Assembly: GCF_000967545.1 (NCBI RefSeq)
Contig: NZ_JXXV01000012.1
Location: 124,001 to 188,000, forward strand
DNA from: Vibrio galatheae
GTDB lineage: Bacteria; Pseudomonadota; Gammaproteobacteria; Enterobacterales; Vibrionaceae
Direction: 5' to 3'
Length of the DNA stretch: 64,000 nucleotides
Shown here: piece after piece, positions 18,697-29,499 of the stretch
How positions within the stretch are numbered: position 1 is the first letter of the stretch
Layout of the letters: the number at the start of each line of letters is the position of its first letter
Position numbers and translations under genes: made by a program
Notes under the pieces: generated by a model
What the model was told of the DNA's origin: nothing
The model's database searches: none
Seen by the model: only the letters and a program-made list of their open reading frames with translations

Positions 18697-18724
18697 TTGT
18701 GTTCCTTTGTCTATTCGCTAGAAT
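18697..18724 (+). promoter_or_regulatory. Weak candidate promoter for the HMG-CoA reductase gene
   Basis: TTGTGT (18697-18702) and TAGAAT (18719-18724) are separated by 16 bp. A transcript from here would start about 20 bases before the ATG at 18753 and would exclude the earlier in-frame ATGs. This is pattern matching only. Confidence 0.3.
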
Positions 18725-18752
18725 GCACCCAAACTTTCCGTTTCAAAACGCA

Positions 18753-20012
18753 ATGCCGAAATTAAATTTTTCTCGTCACGTTACATCACTCTTTTCACCA
18801 CAGCCGTCAAATGGTTCGACATTAGAACAAAAACTCAACCCAAGTTTTGGTCGATCACCGCTTAGATTGACACCAAGCCCTTACATCAGTGATAAGTCAC
18901 TGACTAAACGCTGGTCGAAACTCGCAACGCTGACTGATCAAGCGCTGCTGCTCGATGAGATGACGCTCGAACATGCCGAACTCTATAATAAAAATATTGA
19001 ACACTTTATCGGAACAGTGAAACTCCCGGTTGGAATTGCAGGTCCGCTACGGGTTAACGGGTTACACGCCAATGATGATTATTTGGTGCCACTCGCTACC
19101 ACAGAGGCGGCTTTAGTTGCTTCGTATAATCGCGGCGCTCAGCTTATCACCGAAGCAGGTGGAGCGAGTGCGATGTTGTTAAACGAAGGAGTCAGCCGCA
19201 CACCAGTGTTTATTTTCAACTCACTGCTCGAAGCTGGCCAATTTGTGGCCTGGGTTGTGACGCAATATGATCATTTTAAACACATTGCTGAATCGACGAC
19301 AGCGCACGGGAAACTTCACGACATTAACGTCAATCTGGAAGGCAACCATGTCTATTTGGTCTTTGAGTACCACACTGGTGATGCGTCAGGACAAAACATG
19401 GTTACCATCGCAACCAATGAGGTTTATCATTTCATCTTGTCGCAGTCTCCGATTGAGCCGAAAGAAGCGTTTCTCGACGGTAACCTGTCGGGTGACAAGA
19501 AACCAAACGCCCATACCTTACGCCATGTACGTGGCAAAAAAGTGGCCGCTGAGGTCAAGCTAAGCAAGCAGTTGGTTGAGAAATACCTCCATACTACACC
19601 AGAAAAAATGATGCGTTTCGGGCAAGTTACCACTACAGGAGCAGCGCTTAGTGGTGGTATTGGCGTCAACGCGCATTATGCCAATGCCCTCGCAGCGCTC
19701 TATATTGCTTGTGGACAGGATGCGGCTTGTGTCGCGGAATCTGCTGTTGGAATAACAAGAATGGAAGTGAGCGAAGATGGCAGTCTTTATGCTTCTGTTA
19801 CTCTACCTAACTTGATGGTTGGCACTGTTGGTGGCGGTACTGGACTCCCGACCCAAAAAGCGTGTCTTGAGATAATGAAACTGTCTGGCAGCGGAAAAGC
19901 TAAAGCGCTTGCTGAAGTTGCAGCAGCGCTTTGTCTGGCAGGAGAGCTTTCCATCGTTGGCGCATTTTGTGCCGACCACTTTTCCCGCGCGCATCAAAAA
20001 CTCGCACGATAG
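18753..20012 (+). CDS. Hydroxymethylglutaryl-CoA reductase, class I
   Basis: A 419-residue enzyme that reduces HMG-CoA to mevalonate with NADPH, feeding the mevalonate route to isoprenoids found in vibrios. Visible motifs: IGTVKLPVGIAGPL near the substrate site, TTEAALVASYNRG with the catalytic Glu, DASGQNM at the nucleotide site with the catalytic Asp region, GDKKPN with the catalytic Lys, GTVGGGTGLPTQ, and a C-terminal His in SRAHQKLAR. DKKP and the C-terminal form indicate class I. Two earlier in-frame ATGs exist; this start gives the usual bacterial length. No other mevalonate gene is in the window. Confidence 0.92.
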   Translation: MPKLNFSRHVTSLFSPQPSNGSTLEQKLNPSFGRSPLRLTPSPYISDKSLTKRWSKLATLTDQALLLDEMTLEHAELYNKNIEHFIGTVKLPVGIAGPLRVNGLHANDDYLVPLATTEAALVASYNRGAQLITEAGGASAMLLNEGVSRTPVFIFNSLLEAGQFVAWVVTQYDHFKHIAESTTAHGKLHDINVNLEGNHVYLVFEYHTGDASGQNMVTIATNEVYHFILSQSPIEPKEAFLDGNLSGDKKPNAHTLRHVRGKKVAAEVKLSKQLVEKYLHTTPEKMMRFGQVTTTGAALSGGIGVNAHYANALAALYIACGQDAACVAESAVGITRMEVSEDGSLYASVTLPNLMVGTVGGGTGLPTQKACLEIMKLSGSGKAKALAEVAAALCLAGELSIVGAFCADHFSRAHQKLAR

Positions 20013-20049
20013 AAGTCAAGATAAAGTGGCGATGGTATACACTCAGCGT

Positions 20050-22595
20050 TTATTCAACCAATGAGTAGTGATGGCGCTTGAAATGGATAAACGCTTTGTT
20101 GAGTGCCACTTCTTTAATCGGTTTCACAATCACATAGTTGGCACCAGCGCGCAAAAACTCGTTTTCAGTCTCTTGCATACCATCTGCGGTACATGCATAG
20201 ATAGGAACAGAAAGCCCTAAATCATGTCGAATGATATCTGTCGCCTCAATGCCACCTAAATTGGGCAGTTGGTTATCCATTAAAACCAAAGAAATTGAAT
20301 TATCTGCTTTAAGTACTTCGATCGCTTTAAGCCCATCGACAACCCATGAGACCCTCATGCCGTATTTTTCGCAAAACGCTTTCGCGATAAAAGCATTGGT
20401 GTGATTGTCTTCCACAAGCAATACGTGAATAACCTCGCTAAATAACGTTGCAGGGTCAGCTTCGAGACCAGCATGACGAGAGAGTTGTTCCTGACCGATT
20501 TGCAAAGGTATCTCAACGGAAAATTGCGTCCCTTGACCTAATTGACTGTCGAGAGTTATTTTCCCATCCATTATAGTGACAAGACTGTGAACAATCGCCA
20601 ACCCCAAGCCACTACCACCATACTCGCGCGTTGTCGTCGCCTCAGCTTGAACGAACGGTTCGAATATATCTGTTAATCTTGCTTTCTCTATACCGATCCC
20701 TGAATCTTGAACGTCGATTGAAAACAAGCAATCGTTATTTTGGCACTCAACGTTTAGGCGAATTTTGACGCTACCTTGATGAGTAAACTTAACCGCATTG
20801 CTGACAAGATTAAAAATGATCTGGTTAAGTCGCACTTGATCGCTGTATACCCAAAGCTGATTGTCAATATCACTTTCAACAATAAATTCTACGCCTTTGC
20901 TGTCACACAGTGGTTTGAAAATTTTGTCGACCGTACTGGTTAGTTCGATAAGTCGGAAAGCATTTTTTTCAATATGAAATTTCCCTTGCTCGATTTTTGA
21001 AAAGTCGAGGATATCATTCAGCACCGCTAACAGATGCTCACCGCTGTTGCACAAAATCTCCATATGTTCGAGATCTTGTTTGTCTTTCATTTTGCCTTTC
21101 AGCAATTGAGAAACCCCAAGAATCCCATTCAGAGGAGTTCGCAACTCATGACTCATACGGGCAAGGAAATCAGCCCTAGCTCGTGCCGATTCTTCTGCTT
21201 GTTCACGCGCGGCTTCACTCTGTCGTTCTGCTTCGATAAAGGTAGTTATATCTTGCCCTTGAGCCATGATATGAGTAATACGGTTGTCACTCGAAATAGG
21301 CGACAGGTTCCACCTGAATGTTTTGTGATCGATCGTGGTATTGATCCCCGTTAAGGTTGCGCCCTGAGCGCACATTTTTATATGTGGCCGTAAATTCCTA
21401 ATTAGCTGGTCCTGCACGGCTCCACGACGGAACGAACGCTCAGCGGCGGGATTAACCCTGTCCAGTTTTCCGTCGATGTTCCACAAGGTGATCGGTGATA
21501 GTGAAAAATTAAACAGCTCAGTAAACTGCTTCTCTTGCTCATGTAAACGCTTAAATGATCGTTCGAATGATCCAGCAATTTGGTCAAACTCTTTAATACT
21601 AGAGCCGACAAACTTACTCGCCTTTTGCTCTTGAATGGTGGTCTCGGTATAGCGCATCAAACTTTTCAGTTCGTTAGATACTCGCTTGCCCAACCAAACG
21701 CGAGTGTATATTGTAATGCAAACAACAAAGAGCGTAGTGACCAGAATCCAAACATAATGGCTCCGAACGAAAGCTTGAACGTGTTCATTGCTTTGCACAG
21801 TGTAAACCGAAACAAAGGTTGGAACATTGTTGATGGTTAAATCGGTTCTCGAAACCATGTATCGGCCATCACTGAGTGATTTGGAAGATTGCTCCAGCCA
21901 TTCGCTGTATTTTTCTTGCTGCCTTTTGCTACTCGATGCAATTATTTCAGAACCCACCGCAAGGAGTATTTCGTCTGCATTACCACTTTTTGAAAACGCA
22001 TTCACCAAGGCAAAATTGTTGTTTAAAACAAAACCAATATAGAGATAGCCAACCACTTCACCTGAGTTACTGTCGACGATAGCAGTACGTCGCATACTCA
22101 AGTATCTCATTCCCAATGCTGACGGCGATTGAGAAATGTGCCAACCCAACCCTGTCACCATGCCTTTACTGAGGCTATTGATTTGCTCTGAAGAAATACC
22201 ATAGAACTGTAGGTTTGCGTCATCCCAAATAATTTCATTGTCACTGCTTATGTACCGAAAATCAGGGGCGATGTCAGGTGACAGTTGATCAATACTATTG
22301 AAAAAGCTGTCGAGTATTTGGCTATTTTTGCTCCGAGTTCCAGCAATTAGGGTTGGATTTCGGCTGTAGCTATCTTGTGTTATTTCTAGCGATTTCACCC
22401 GAAGATTAAAGATCTCTTGAACCAGACTGCTCGTTTGCTGTTTTGTGCGCGCCACTTCCTGCTCAACCACATCTCGGTTGACTTGATAATTTTGCAGAAT
22501 AACAACGAAAATCAACACACCAATACTCAGAAAGATTGATGTGGTGAGAATCGTTGCGAGTCGGCGCTTGCGTCCGTGTCTGTTAATCAATCGCA

Positions 22596-22596
<1 letters not shown>
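20050..22596 (-). CDS. luxQ: Autoinducer 2 sensor kinase/phosphatase LuxQ
   Basis: An 848-residue hybrid histidine kinase of the inner membrane. Two transmembrane helices (about residues 14-36 and 280-302) bracket a periplasmic LuxQ sensor domain that contacts LuxP. PAS-like, HisKA (MSHELRTPLNG, phosphoryl H483), HATPase (LNQIIFNLVSNAVKF, GIGIEKARLTDIFEPF, GGSGLGLAIV) and receiver (phosphoryl D774 in LVLMDNQLP) domains follow. At low AI-2 such proteins phosphorylate LuxU; with LuxP-AI-2 they act as phosphatases. Its ATG shares one base with the TAA of luxP, so the two are translationally coupled. Confidence 0.97.
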
Positions 22597-23693
<1,097 letters not shown>

Positions 23694-23840
23694 TTAATTT
23701 TCTCTTATTTCTAGCCAAACGTTATATTTTTAAATCATTTATGCCACATAGATGATTTGTATTAATTGTTCAGCCGAGCATGTAATTACTCTATGCAACC
23801 TATTAATTTTGCTCGGCTTTATTATTATGCCTATTCCTTG

Positions 23841-25004
23841 TTAGAACGTAAAAGCTAAATTCCCCGATACGCCGAACTGGTTGTCTCCCGCATAGCTACC
23901 CGCAAGGTCGATGCTCACAAGATCCCCTGGGCTGATGCCTAATCCGAGCGTAAATGAGTCATCAAGTGTATCTTCGATATCGGTTTCGTAGCCACCTCTT
24001 AATTGAACCCAACCATACAAGTTACCTTCGACCCCTACACGCAGAAACTGAGTATTATCATTAAGACCGATAAAACGTTTCTGCTTAGTAAGATCCCAAT
24101 CGATAGTGGCAGTAAAATATTCCATCGTATACGCACCAGATGCTGTCACCTGAGTATTTAACTTGTAGGTGCTAACTCCACTAATGTTCAAAGTATCGAT
24201 CTCTTTTGAAAAGAGGTCTTTTACGGCCAAACCAATGCGATAGTTATCGACGAACCAAACCGCACCTAAATCAATATTGAAGGTGTTTTTCTTAGTTTCA
24301 CTTTGATCATAGTCACTCAAATCAAAGTCTTCGACGGAGAGGTTTTGCTTGTACGTTTTAAGTTGTTGATATTTTGGGCTGACGCCAATCGAAACATCCT
24401 GACCACCGATCAACATCCGCTTAGCAAACGCAATACCAAACTCAGAATAGCCAAAAGCGATCATGTCGACTGCAGAAGACTCATAGCGCGTTTGCACAGC
24501 AGCGGGTGCATCACCACCATCTGCTGCAATTTCTGGAGAAGCGACAATTTCCGCGTAGCCACGTGAGAATACGTTTGCAGACACGACATCGATCGGAAAC
24601 GCTACCGCGATGGCGGCACCCGCAGTTACCGCCAATGGCCTGTCATCTGAAAGTTGGGTTAAATAGCTATTGAGCTGCGCTGCCTGAGCGGGATCACTGC
24701 TACCGCTATTTTCAAATGATTTAATGGTATCTTGAAGACTATCAAGGGTATCGAGGGTCTCATCTTTATCTCGAACTCTTGCACCTATACCTGGGATCAG
24801 CAAGCCGAAATCATCTTCATCACGATGTACCGCGGTCAACGCCGGATTGTAGAATGGCGCTAGCACATAGTCAGCACTCGTCACCCCAGTATTACCCATC
24901 CCGTTCCCTCTCCCGTCAGGAACAACGGTCGCAGCGTACGCTACATTAAGGGCAACAAAGGGACAAACCACCACTGATATTTTTGTTAATTGATTCATAT
25001 CCAT
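23841..25004 (-). CDS. TraF-like outer-membrane protein (annotated in vibrios as conjugal transfer protein TraF)
   Basis: A 387-residue exported protein. A signal peptide ends at AYA. The mature protein begins VVPDGRGNGMGNTGVTSADYVLAPFYNPAL, which resembles FadL/OMPP1-type barrels (asparagine-proline after a glycine-rich start). The C-terminus is alternating and ends in FTF, the outer-membrane beta-signal. No conjugation genes are nearby, so the TraF name is inherited from the Pfam family and is not functional evidence. I chose the ATG at 25004, five bases after AAGG; the frame stays open 17 codons further upstream. It sits upstream of luxPQ in the same direction. Confidence 0.75.
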   Translation of the reverse strand: MDMNQLTKISVVVCPFVALNVAYAATVVPDGRGNGMGNTGVTSADYVLAPFYNPALTAVHRDEDDFGLLIPGIGARVRDKDETLDTLDSLQDTIKSFENSGSSDPAQAAQLNSYLTQLSDDRPLAVTAGAAIAVAFPIDVVSANVFSRGYAEIVASPEIAADGGDAPAAVQTRYESSAVDMIAFGYSEFGIAFAKRMLIGGQDVSIGVSPKYQQLKTYKQNLSVEDFDLSDYDQSETKKNTFNIDLGAVWFVDNYRIGLAVKDLFSKEIDTLNISGVSTYKLNTQVTASGAYTMEYFTATIDWDLTKQKRFIGLNDNTQFLRVGVEGNLYGWVQLRGGYETDIEDTLDDSFTLGLGISPGDLVSIDLAGSYAGDNQFGVSGNLAFTF

Positions 25005-25085
25005 ATCAACCTTTTTTATTACTTCATAGTCAAGGTTAATACAATTTGAAAACATTGCCGGGAGAATTAATCAATTAGTATCATA

Positions 25086-25382
25086 TCAATCTAAGATGGC
25101 GCTAAGCTGACTAGTAATGAGTCGCTCTTTCTTGTATTTAGGCAGGCGTTTAATTTGATATTCGATTTTGGAAGCATGGCTCCTATCTACGCCAACCACT
25201 TGATACCACTCAAGCGTCAACGGGCCTTTGCCTTTGAGTGCTTTAGCGCCCGTTCCTTGTTGATGCTGCTTAAAACGGCGTTGTACATCCGTAGTAATGC
25301 CGCAGTACAACGCATTGTTGCGCATTCGAATAAGATACACGTACCAAGTTGAATGCGCCTCAGCTTGTTGTTCTACCAACAT
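25086..25382 (-). CDS. GIY-YIG domain protein (UPF0213, YhbQ-like)
   Basis: A 98-residue protein consisting of one GIY-YIG nuclease-like domain. The signature appears as [29 protein letters not shown], followed by [15 protein letters not shown] and a C-terminal helix with [14 protein letters not shown]. coli YhbQ, the family relative, has reported DNA endonuclease activity, but a cellular role is unclear. It overlaps the end of yceH by one base, so the two form an operon. Confidence 0.88.
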   Translation of the reverse strand: MLVEQQAEAHSTWYVYLIRMRNNALYCGITTDVQRRFKQHQQGTGAKALKGKGPLTLEWYQVVGVDRSHASKIEYQIKRLPKYKKERLITSQLSAILD

Positions 25383-26035
25383 TATTGAGCAAACTGTTCA
25401 ACTAAACGACGTAGTTCGGCCAGTTCTTCCTTTAGTTGAGTCACTTCCATTTCGAGCTGGTCAATTCTCGCGCTGCTGCTTCCTGTCGTCGTTGGTGCAG
25501 CGGCCATTGAGCTTTCTACATCAACTTCACCGCTAAATAGGTGCATATAGCGTGATTCTCGCTTACCCGCTTCACGCGGCAGCTTGACCACCAAAGCACC
25601 TTCTTCGCGCGAGGCCATTTTGTCTAACACCGCTTCGAGTTCTTTGACATCAGTAAACTCAGCCAATCTGTTAGTGCGGGTACGAAGCTCCCCCGGAGTC
25701 TGAGCACCACGCAACAACAAACAACAAACAATACCCTTCTCTTGTTTAGTGAGCTTAAGGTCGCCAAACTCAGTGTTACAGAATCGGTGTTGGAATTTGT
25801 TAGCCCGGCTATTAAAGCCACTTTCATCACTCACGAGTCTGCGACTTATCAACGCGTCCACCGCTTCTTGCACATCAATATCACTGAGCGACATCACTGG
25901 CTCGCGGTTGCTTTTTTGGTTACAAGCCGTAGTTAAACTATTTAAAGTCAGCGGATAGTAGTCTGGCGTTGTCACTTCTTTTTCAATCAGACAACCAATG
26001 ATGCGCGCCTCAATAGGGGTTAGCTCGATATTCAT
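25382..26035 (-). CDS. yceH: YceH family protein (DUF480)
   Basis: A 217-residue soluble protein of the UPF0502/DUF480 family. It begins with the hallmark [31 protein letters not shown] and has two winged-helix-like halves, with [16 protein letters not shown] in the second. A C-terminal coiled coil follows (about residues 190-217). The ATG follows AAGGACG. The family fold suggests nucleic-acid binding, but no function is established. The GIY-YIG gene follows with a one-base overlap. Confidence 0.92.
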   Translation of the reverse strand: MNIELTPIEARIIGCLIEKEVTTPDYYPLTLNSLTTACNQKSNREPVMSLSDIDVQEAVDALISRRLVSDESGFNSRANKFQHRFCNTEFGDLKLTKQEKGIVCCLLLRGAQTPGELRTRTNRLAEFTDVKELEAVLDKMASREEGALVVKLPREAGKRESRYMHLFSGEVDVESSMAAAPTTTGSSSARIDQLEMEVTQLKEELAELRRLVEQFAQ

Positions 26036-26067
26036 ATTACGTCCTTATGTATTTTTCGCTTGCGGAG

Positions 26068-26376
26068 TTAATGCTCAGCAAGGATAGGAACTTTTTTAAT
26101 ATTTCCGTTCTCATCGATCATTACTATATTACTTCGATTGAGTTCTACTTCGGTCACTTCTTGTTGGGTACGTTCTTTTCTATATGCGTTAACAAGTTTT
26201 GTTGAGCGTAGGGCAGTAGGCTCTTGTTCAACCAGAGGGATAACGATCTGAGACGTTCTCATTTGCTTTTCACGTAAACTTTGAAAGGTTGAATCATAGC
26301 TCGAAGTTTCGTTTGTCTCAATTGGATGGCAACGGATCGGTGATAAAATCGTCAACGCCCTGTAATGATTGATCAT
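26068..26376 (-). CDS. Small hypothetical protein
   Basis: A possible 102-residue protein that I do not recognise. It has no signal peptide or membrane helix and is polar, with a charged central part (AYRKERTQQEVTEVELNR) and a C-terminal DENGNIKKVPIL. No start has a good ribosome binding site. An internal ATG at 26262 would give a 64-residue product containing the better-behaved half, and may be the real start. It is divergent from yeeX and lies 32 bp upstream of yceH in the same direction. Confidence 0.5.
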   Translation of the reverse strand: MINHYRALTILSPIRCHPIETNETSSYDSTFQSLREKQMRTSQIVIPLVEQEPTALRSTKLVNAYRKERTQQEVTEVELNRSNIVMIDENGNIKKVPILAEH

Positions 26377-26445
26377 AAGACTGTTCTCACATGGCTTGTT
26401 ATGATTTAATCATTGTTAGTTAATCAAAAATTAGGAAAGGGACCT

Positions 26446-26763
26446 ATGAGTGGTGTATTTGAAATCGTGTCTCAAGCACGTCGTAAGAACAAACTAAAAC
26501 GTGAACTTCTTGATAACGAGAAGAAAGTACGTGATAACCGTAAACGTGTAGACCTACTAGAAAACTTGCTCGATTACATCAAACCGGACATGAGTAACGA
26601 AGAAATCGTCGGCATTATTAAAAACATGAAAGCTGACTATGAAGATCGTGTTGACGATCACATCATCAAGAGTGCGGAAATTTCTAAAGAGCGTCGTGAT
26701 ATTAGCCGTCGTATTCGCGAGCTAACTGAAGAAGATAAAGTCATTCAAGGCAAAAAGAAGTAA
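26446..26763 (+). CDS. yeeX: DUF496 family protein YeeX
   Basis: A 105-residue charged helical protein, collinear with E. coli YeeX (UPF0265). Shared segments include [46 protein letters not shown] and [11 protein letters not shown]. It is predicted to be coiled coil over most of its length and cytoplasmic. The start ATG follows AGGAAAGGGA; an upstream in-frame start would add 11 residues that do not match the family. The function is unknown. A strong terminator follows, so it is probably monocistronic. Confidence 0.93.
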   Translation: MSGVFEIVSQARRKNKLKRELLDNEKKVRDNRKRVDLLENLLDYIKPDMSNEEIVGIIKNMKADYEDRVDDHIIKSAEISKERRDISRRIRELTEEDKVIQGKKK

Positions 26764-26784
26764 TACTTTTGCATTACTGCCAAT

Positions 26785-26818
26785 AAAGCCTACACCCATG
26801 TGTAGGCTTTATTTTTTT
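26785..26818 (+). terminator. Intrinsic terminator after yeeX
   Basis: AAAGCCTACAC and GTGTAGGCTTT form an 11-bp perfect stem with a CCAT loop, followed by ATTTTTTT. Confidence 0.92.
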
Positions 26819-27061
26819 AAAACAGGCATCGTTCGAATCAATTGAATTGGTTATTACAATCGCACAAACAACGTAAAACGTTTGCGTAATCGCTAACCTT
26901 CTCCGTTCGTATTTTTGGGGCTTCCATCACATATTCAGTCCTGCTATATTTCACGTCAGTTAATCATTCAGACCATTCGAGGCACGGAGCTTCCTCACAT
27001 ATCTCAAGAAGAGAAGAATTGGTACCGACGAAATGTCGGCAAAATTACAGAGGGTCAAATT

Positions 27062-27307
27062 ATGGATATGGTTGAAATTTTAGGCTACGCAGCATCTATC
27101 ATGGTTGCAATTTCATTGACAATGAAAGACATCGTTCGTCTTCGTGTTCTTAACTTCATCGGATGTGGGCTATTCACAGCTTACGGCTTAATGATTGATG
27201 CATGGCCTGTTGTTGTGACCAACGGTTTCATTGCATGCGTAAATGTTTACTTCCTTGCAAAAATGCAAAGTGAGAAAAAGAGTGAACAAGTAGAAAGCGC
27301 AGCTTAA
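27062..27307 (+). CDS. Small inner-membrane protein (YgjV/SemiSWEET-like)
   Basis: An 81-residue protein with three hydrophobic helices (about residues 4-20, 25-45 and 48-68) and a short charged C-terminal tail. Its layout (EILGYAASIMVAISLTMKD, RLRVLNFIGCGLFTAYGL) resembles one half of YgjV or PQ-loop/SemiSWEET proteins. A transported substrate cannot be inferred. AGAGGGTC lies before the ATG. The frame is open further upstream, but that stretch is not membrane-like. A 5-bp hairpin (CCGAC with GTCGG) lies about 25 bases before the start. A strong bidirectional terminator follows. Confidence 0.75.
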   Translation: MDMVEILGYAASIMVAISLTMKDIVRLRVLNFIGCGLFTAYGLMIDAWPVVVTNGFIACVNVYFLAKMQSEKKSEQVESAA

Positions 27308-27330
27308 AGCATTGCGTAAACTGAATCTGA

Positions 27331-27366
27331 AAAGCCCCAAATTAGAATGCTAATTTGGGGCTTTTT
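27331..27366. terminator. Bidirectional terminator
   Basis: A 14-bp perfect stem (AAGCCCCAAATTAG with CTAATTTGGGGCTT) and an AATG loop, with T-rich tracts on both strands. It separates the small membrane protein gene from the convergent OmpA-like gene. Confidence 0.92.
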
Positions 27367-27420
27367 GTTGTGTGCGAGTTCAAATGCCACACACAAATAA
27401 TCGGTCAGGTTATTTAACTG

Positions 27421-28038
27421 CTAATTGTTAGCGACAATAAACAGTACTTCGACACGTCGATTACACGCTTTACCTGTTTTGGTCTTGTTGGTACACGCTG
27501 GAACATATTCGCCGTAGCCACGAGTGAAAATGGATTGCATGGCAACATTGTTACGCACTAGCTGCTGTTTAACTGCCGTCGCACGTTTCATAGACAATGT
27601 GTCATTAAACGTAGGCGCACCTGTGCTGTCGGCATGGCCATCAATTACAATATCAATACCGGGTTGTGTGGCAAGATAGCTGCCCATCATATCAAGCCAA
27701 TATTGGGAGTCTGAAGAAACACGAGAAGAACCGCTGTTAAACTTGATCGTATCTTTAAGCTTAACCATTACGTGGTTACCTGGAAGCACTTCGTAATCGA
27801 CCCCATTGCTGAGCAAAAAGTTCTGTAAATCACTGTAGCTTTGCGTGCGCTGCTGCCCCATTGGGCCTTTAACACCCGAACTGGCTATAGTAGGTTGTGC
27901 GCCCCACTCTGGGTAACGGACATCAAAATCAGAGCTCGGCGCAGTATCTAACAGATCACCACCCAACATAGACATTTCGTCTGTCAAACTGCTACACCCT
28001 GAAAGCGCCAGGATTAAGGGTAGAATTAAGTACTTCAT
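27421..28038 (-). CDS. OmpA-family peptidoglycan-associated lipoprotein
   Basis: A 205-residue lipoprotein. A short signal peptide ends in the lipobox LALSGC. A linker of about 80 residues is followed by an OmpA C-terminal domain (about residues 95-205) with IVIDGHADSTGAPTFNDTLSMKRATAVKQ, the segment that binds diaminopimelate in peptidoglycan, and a closing CNRRVEVLF. It should anchor the outer membrane to the wall. The ATG at 28038 follows GGTGA and begins the signal peptide directly; a start ten codons earlier would spoil it. It is not Pal, because no tol genes are near. Confidence 0.88.
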   Translation of the reverse strand: MKYLILPLILALSGCSSLTDEMSMLGGDLLDTAPSSDFDVRYPEWGAQPTIASSGVKGPMGQQRTQSYSDLQNFLLSNGVDYEVLPGNHVMVKLKDTIKFNSGSSRVSSDSQYWLDMMGSYLATQPGIDIVIDGHADSTGAPTFNDTLSMKRATAVKQQLVRNNVAMQSIFTRGYGEYVPACTNKTKTGKACNRRVEVLFIVANN

Positions 28039-28306
28039 TGAATCACCGTAGTTTCCAAACCGATACATAATCTATATCGGCAAATTCACTATTACTTTAG
28101 CCAAGGGATAAAGTTTTTTCTGTCCTCGCTATACGCCACCTGAGTCGTGCAAAGTTTAAACAAATTACATTTTTAGCAATACATTTGCTACGCAATCTTG
28201 CAGCACTGGTGTTTCTCTTAGGCTTTATAACAAGTAGAATCGACGTTAAAACAAATGAGTGGACTAGATTTTTTGGTATTCACTCTTTTCACATTGGGAT
28301 AAATAA

Positions 28307-28927
28307 ATGCGTAACATCATCACGGTTTTCGTTATTGCTCTAACAGCACTACTGTTCGGCTGCACAGAGAACTCAGGCCCCGTAAAAGGAAAACAGTATG
28401 ATCTGTTGCCAGTGAGTCTTGTCGACTATCAGCTAGCTCCTGTAACCGAAGTGTTCTCGCTAAACTGTGGTCACTGCAAACAGATGGAAAACAACATCCC
28501 GAAGCTTGAACAACTGACTGGGCAAAGCATCGGCAAAGTACATGTCACCTTTAACGAAAGCGCCAAAGTTGGTGCGATGATCTATTACGCCGCAGAAACT
28601 CAGCTGGGAAAGACACCGGATCATGACATGATGACTGAATTCTTCGCTGCGACGCAAATGGGCGACGGCGCTACCCTGACGGATAAAAAGAATGCCATCG
28701 ATATAGTCTTCCACAGCCGCGAGCTAGTGAGCCCATATGATTTCAACGAAAATCAGCAACAACAGCTTTTCGATGCTATGGAAAAAGCCCATAACGTGAC
28801 TACACTAGGGCAAATAAACGCTGTCCCCACATTTATTGTCAACGGAAAATATCAAATCCTTACCGGTGGGCACAGTGATATCGCAAGTATCGCAAACACC
28901 ATGAACTTTTTACTTACTCAACCCTGA
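28307..28927 (+). CDS. DsbA-like thiol:disulfide oxidoreductase lipoprotein
   Basis: A 206-residue exported protein with a lipobox (LLFGC, Cys19) and a thioredoxin-fold domain with a helical insertion. The redox motif is CGHC (LNCGHCKQ) and the cis-proline loop is [15 protein letters not shown] is close to the CPHC of DsbA, and the cis-Pro is preceded by Val as in DsbA, so an oxidase role in the envelope is likely. It is followed after 17 bp by an FKBP-type isomerase with GGAAAGGA before its start, making a two-gene periplasmic folding operon. Confidence 0.85.
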   Translation: MRNIITVFVIALTALLFGCTENSGPVKGKQYDLLPVSLVDYQLAPVTEVFSLNCGHCKQMENNIPKLEQLTGQSIGKVHVTFNESAKVGAMIYYAAETQLGKTPDHDMMTEFFAATQMGDGATLTDKKNAIDIVFHSRELVSPYDFNENQQQQLFDAMEKAHNVTTLGQINAVPTFIVNGKYQILTGGHSDIASIANTMNFLLTQP

Positions 28928-28944
28928 TTCAACGGAAAGGAATT

Positions 28945-29418
28945 ATGTCTAAATTTGTATTCCCGATTATCATTTTCATCTTAGCCGGATTTTTTATCTA
29001 CCGTACTTACACTAACCATAAAGCCAGCGAGTCTAATTTCTCAATTGGCCAAGCCTTCTTACAAGAGAATGCTAAAAAAGAGGGTGTAGTCGTGACTGAA
29101 AGTGGGCTGCAATACGAAATCCTGCACAAAGGTGACAGCTCAGAACACCCAACAGCAACAAGCACAGTCAAAGTCCACTATCACGGTACACTTATTGATG
29201 GCACTGTGTTTGATAGCTCTGTTGAACGCGGTGAACCCATTAGCTTCAAGCTAAACCAAGTCATTCAAGGCTGGCAAGAAGGTTTAACTTACATGTCTGT
29301 TGGCGATAAGTTCCGTTTGTATATTCCAAGTCAGCTTGGCTATGGCAAAAATGGGACGGGTCCTATCCCTCCAGCGGCAACGCTGATCTTTGACGTAGAG
29401 TTGCTAGAAATTCAATAA
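28945..29418 (+). CDS. Membrane-anchored FKBP-type peptidyl-prolyl isomerase
   Basis: A 157-residue protein with an N-terminal anchor helix (residues 4-20, [15 protein letters not shown]), a short FkpA/FklB-like lead-in, and one FKBP domain (about residues 50-157). Conserved binding-site segments are [36 protein letters not shown] and [14 protein letters not shown], including the Asp, Phe, Trp and Tyr that line the proline pocket. There is no lipobox, so it is probably tethered to the inner membrane and faces the periplasm. It is the second gene of an operon with the DsbA-like lipoprotein. Confidence 0.92.
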   Translation: MSKFVFPIIIFILAGFFIYRTYTNHKASESNFSIGQAFLQENAKKEGVVVTESGLQYEILHKGDSSEHPTATSTVKVHYHGTLIDGTVFDSSVERGEPISFKLNQVIQGWQEGLTYMSVGDKFRLYIPSQLGYGKNGTGPIPPAATLIFDVELLEIQ

Positions 29419-29430
29419 CTGCACATAACC

Positions 29431-29467
29431 AAAAAAGCCAATCAACGCTGTTGTTGATTGGCTTTTT
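29431..29467. terminator. Bidirectional terminator
   Basis: A 15-bp perfect stem (AAAAAGCCAATCAAC with GTTGATTGGCTTTTT) and a 6-nt loop lie between the FKBP gene and the convergent Nudix gene. Confidence 0.92.
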
Positions 29468-29499
29468 CACATTCAAATGACTATTTTACTTTACGCCAT

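Noticed and set aside
23841..25004. TraF name taken as evidence of a conjugative element
   Set aside because: No other transfer genes, attachment sites or integrases are present; the protein looks like a chromosomal outer-membrane barrel.
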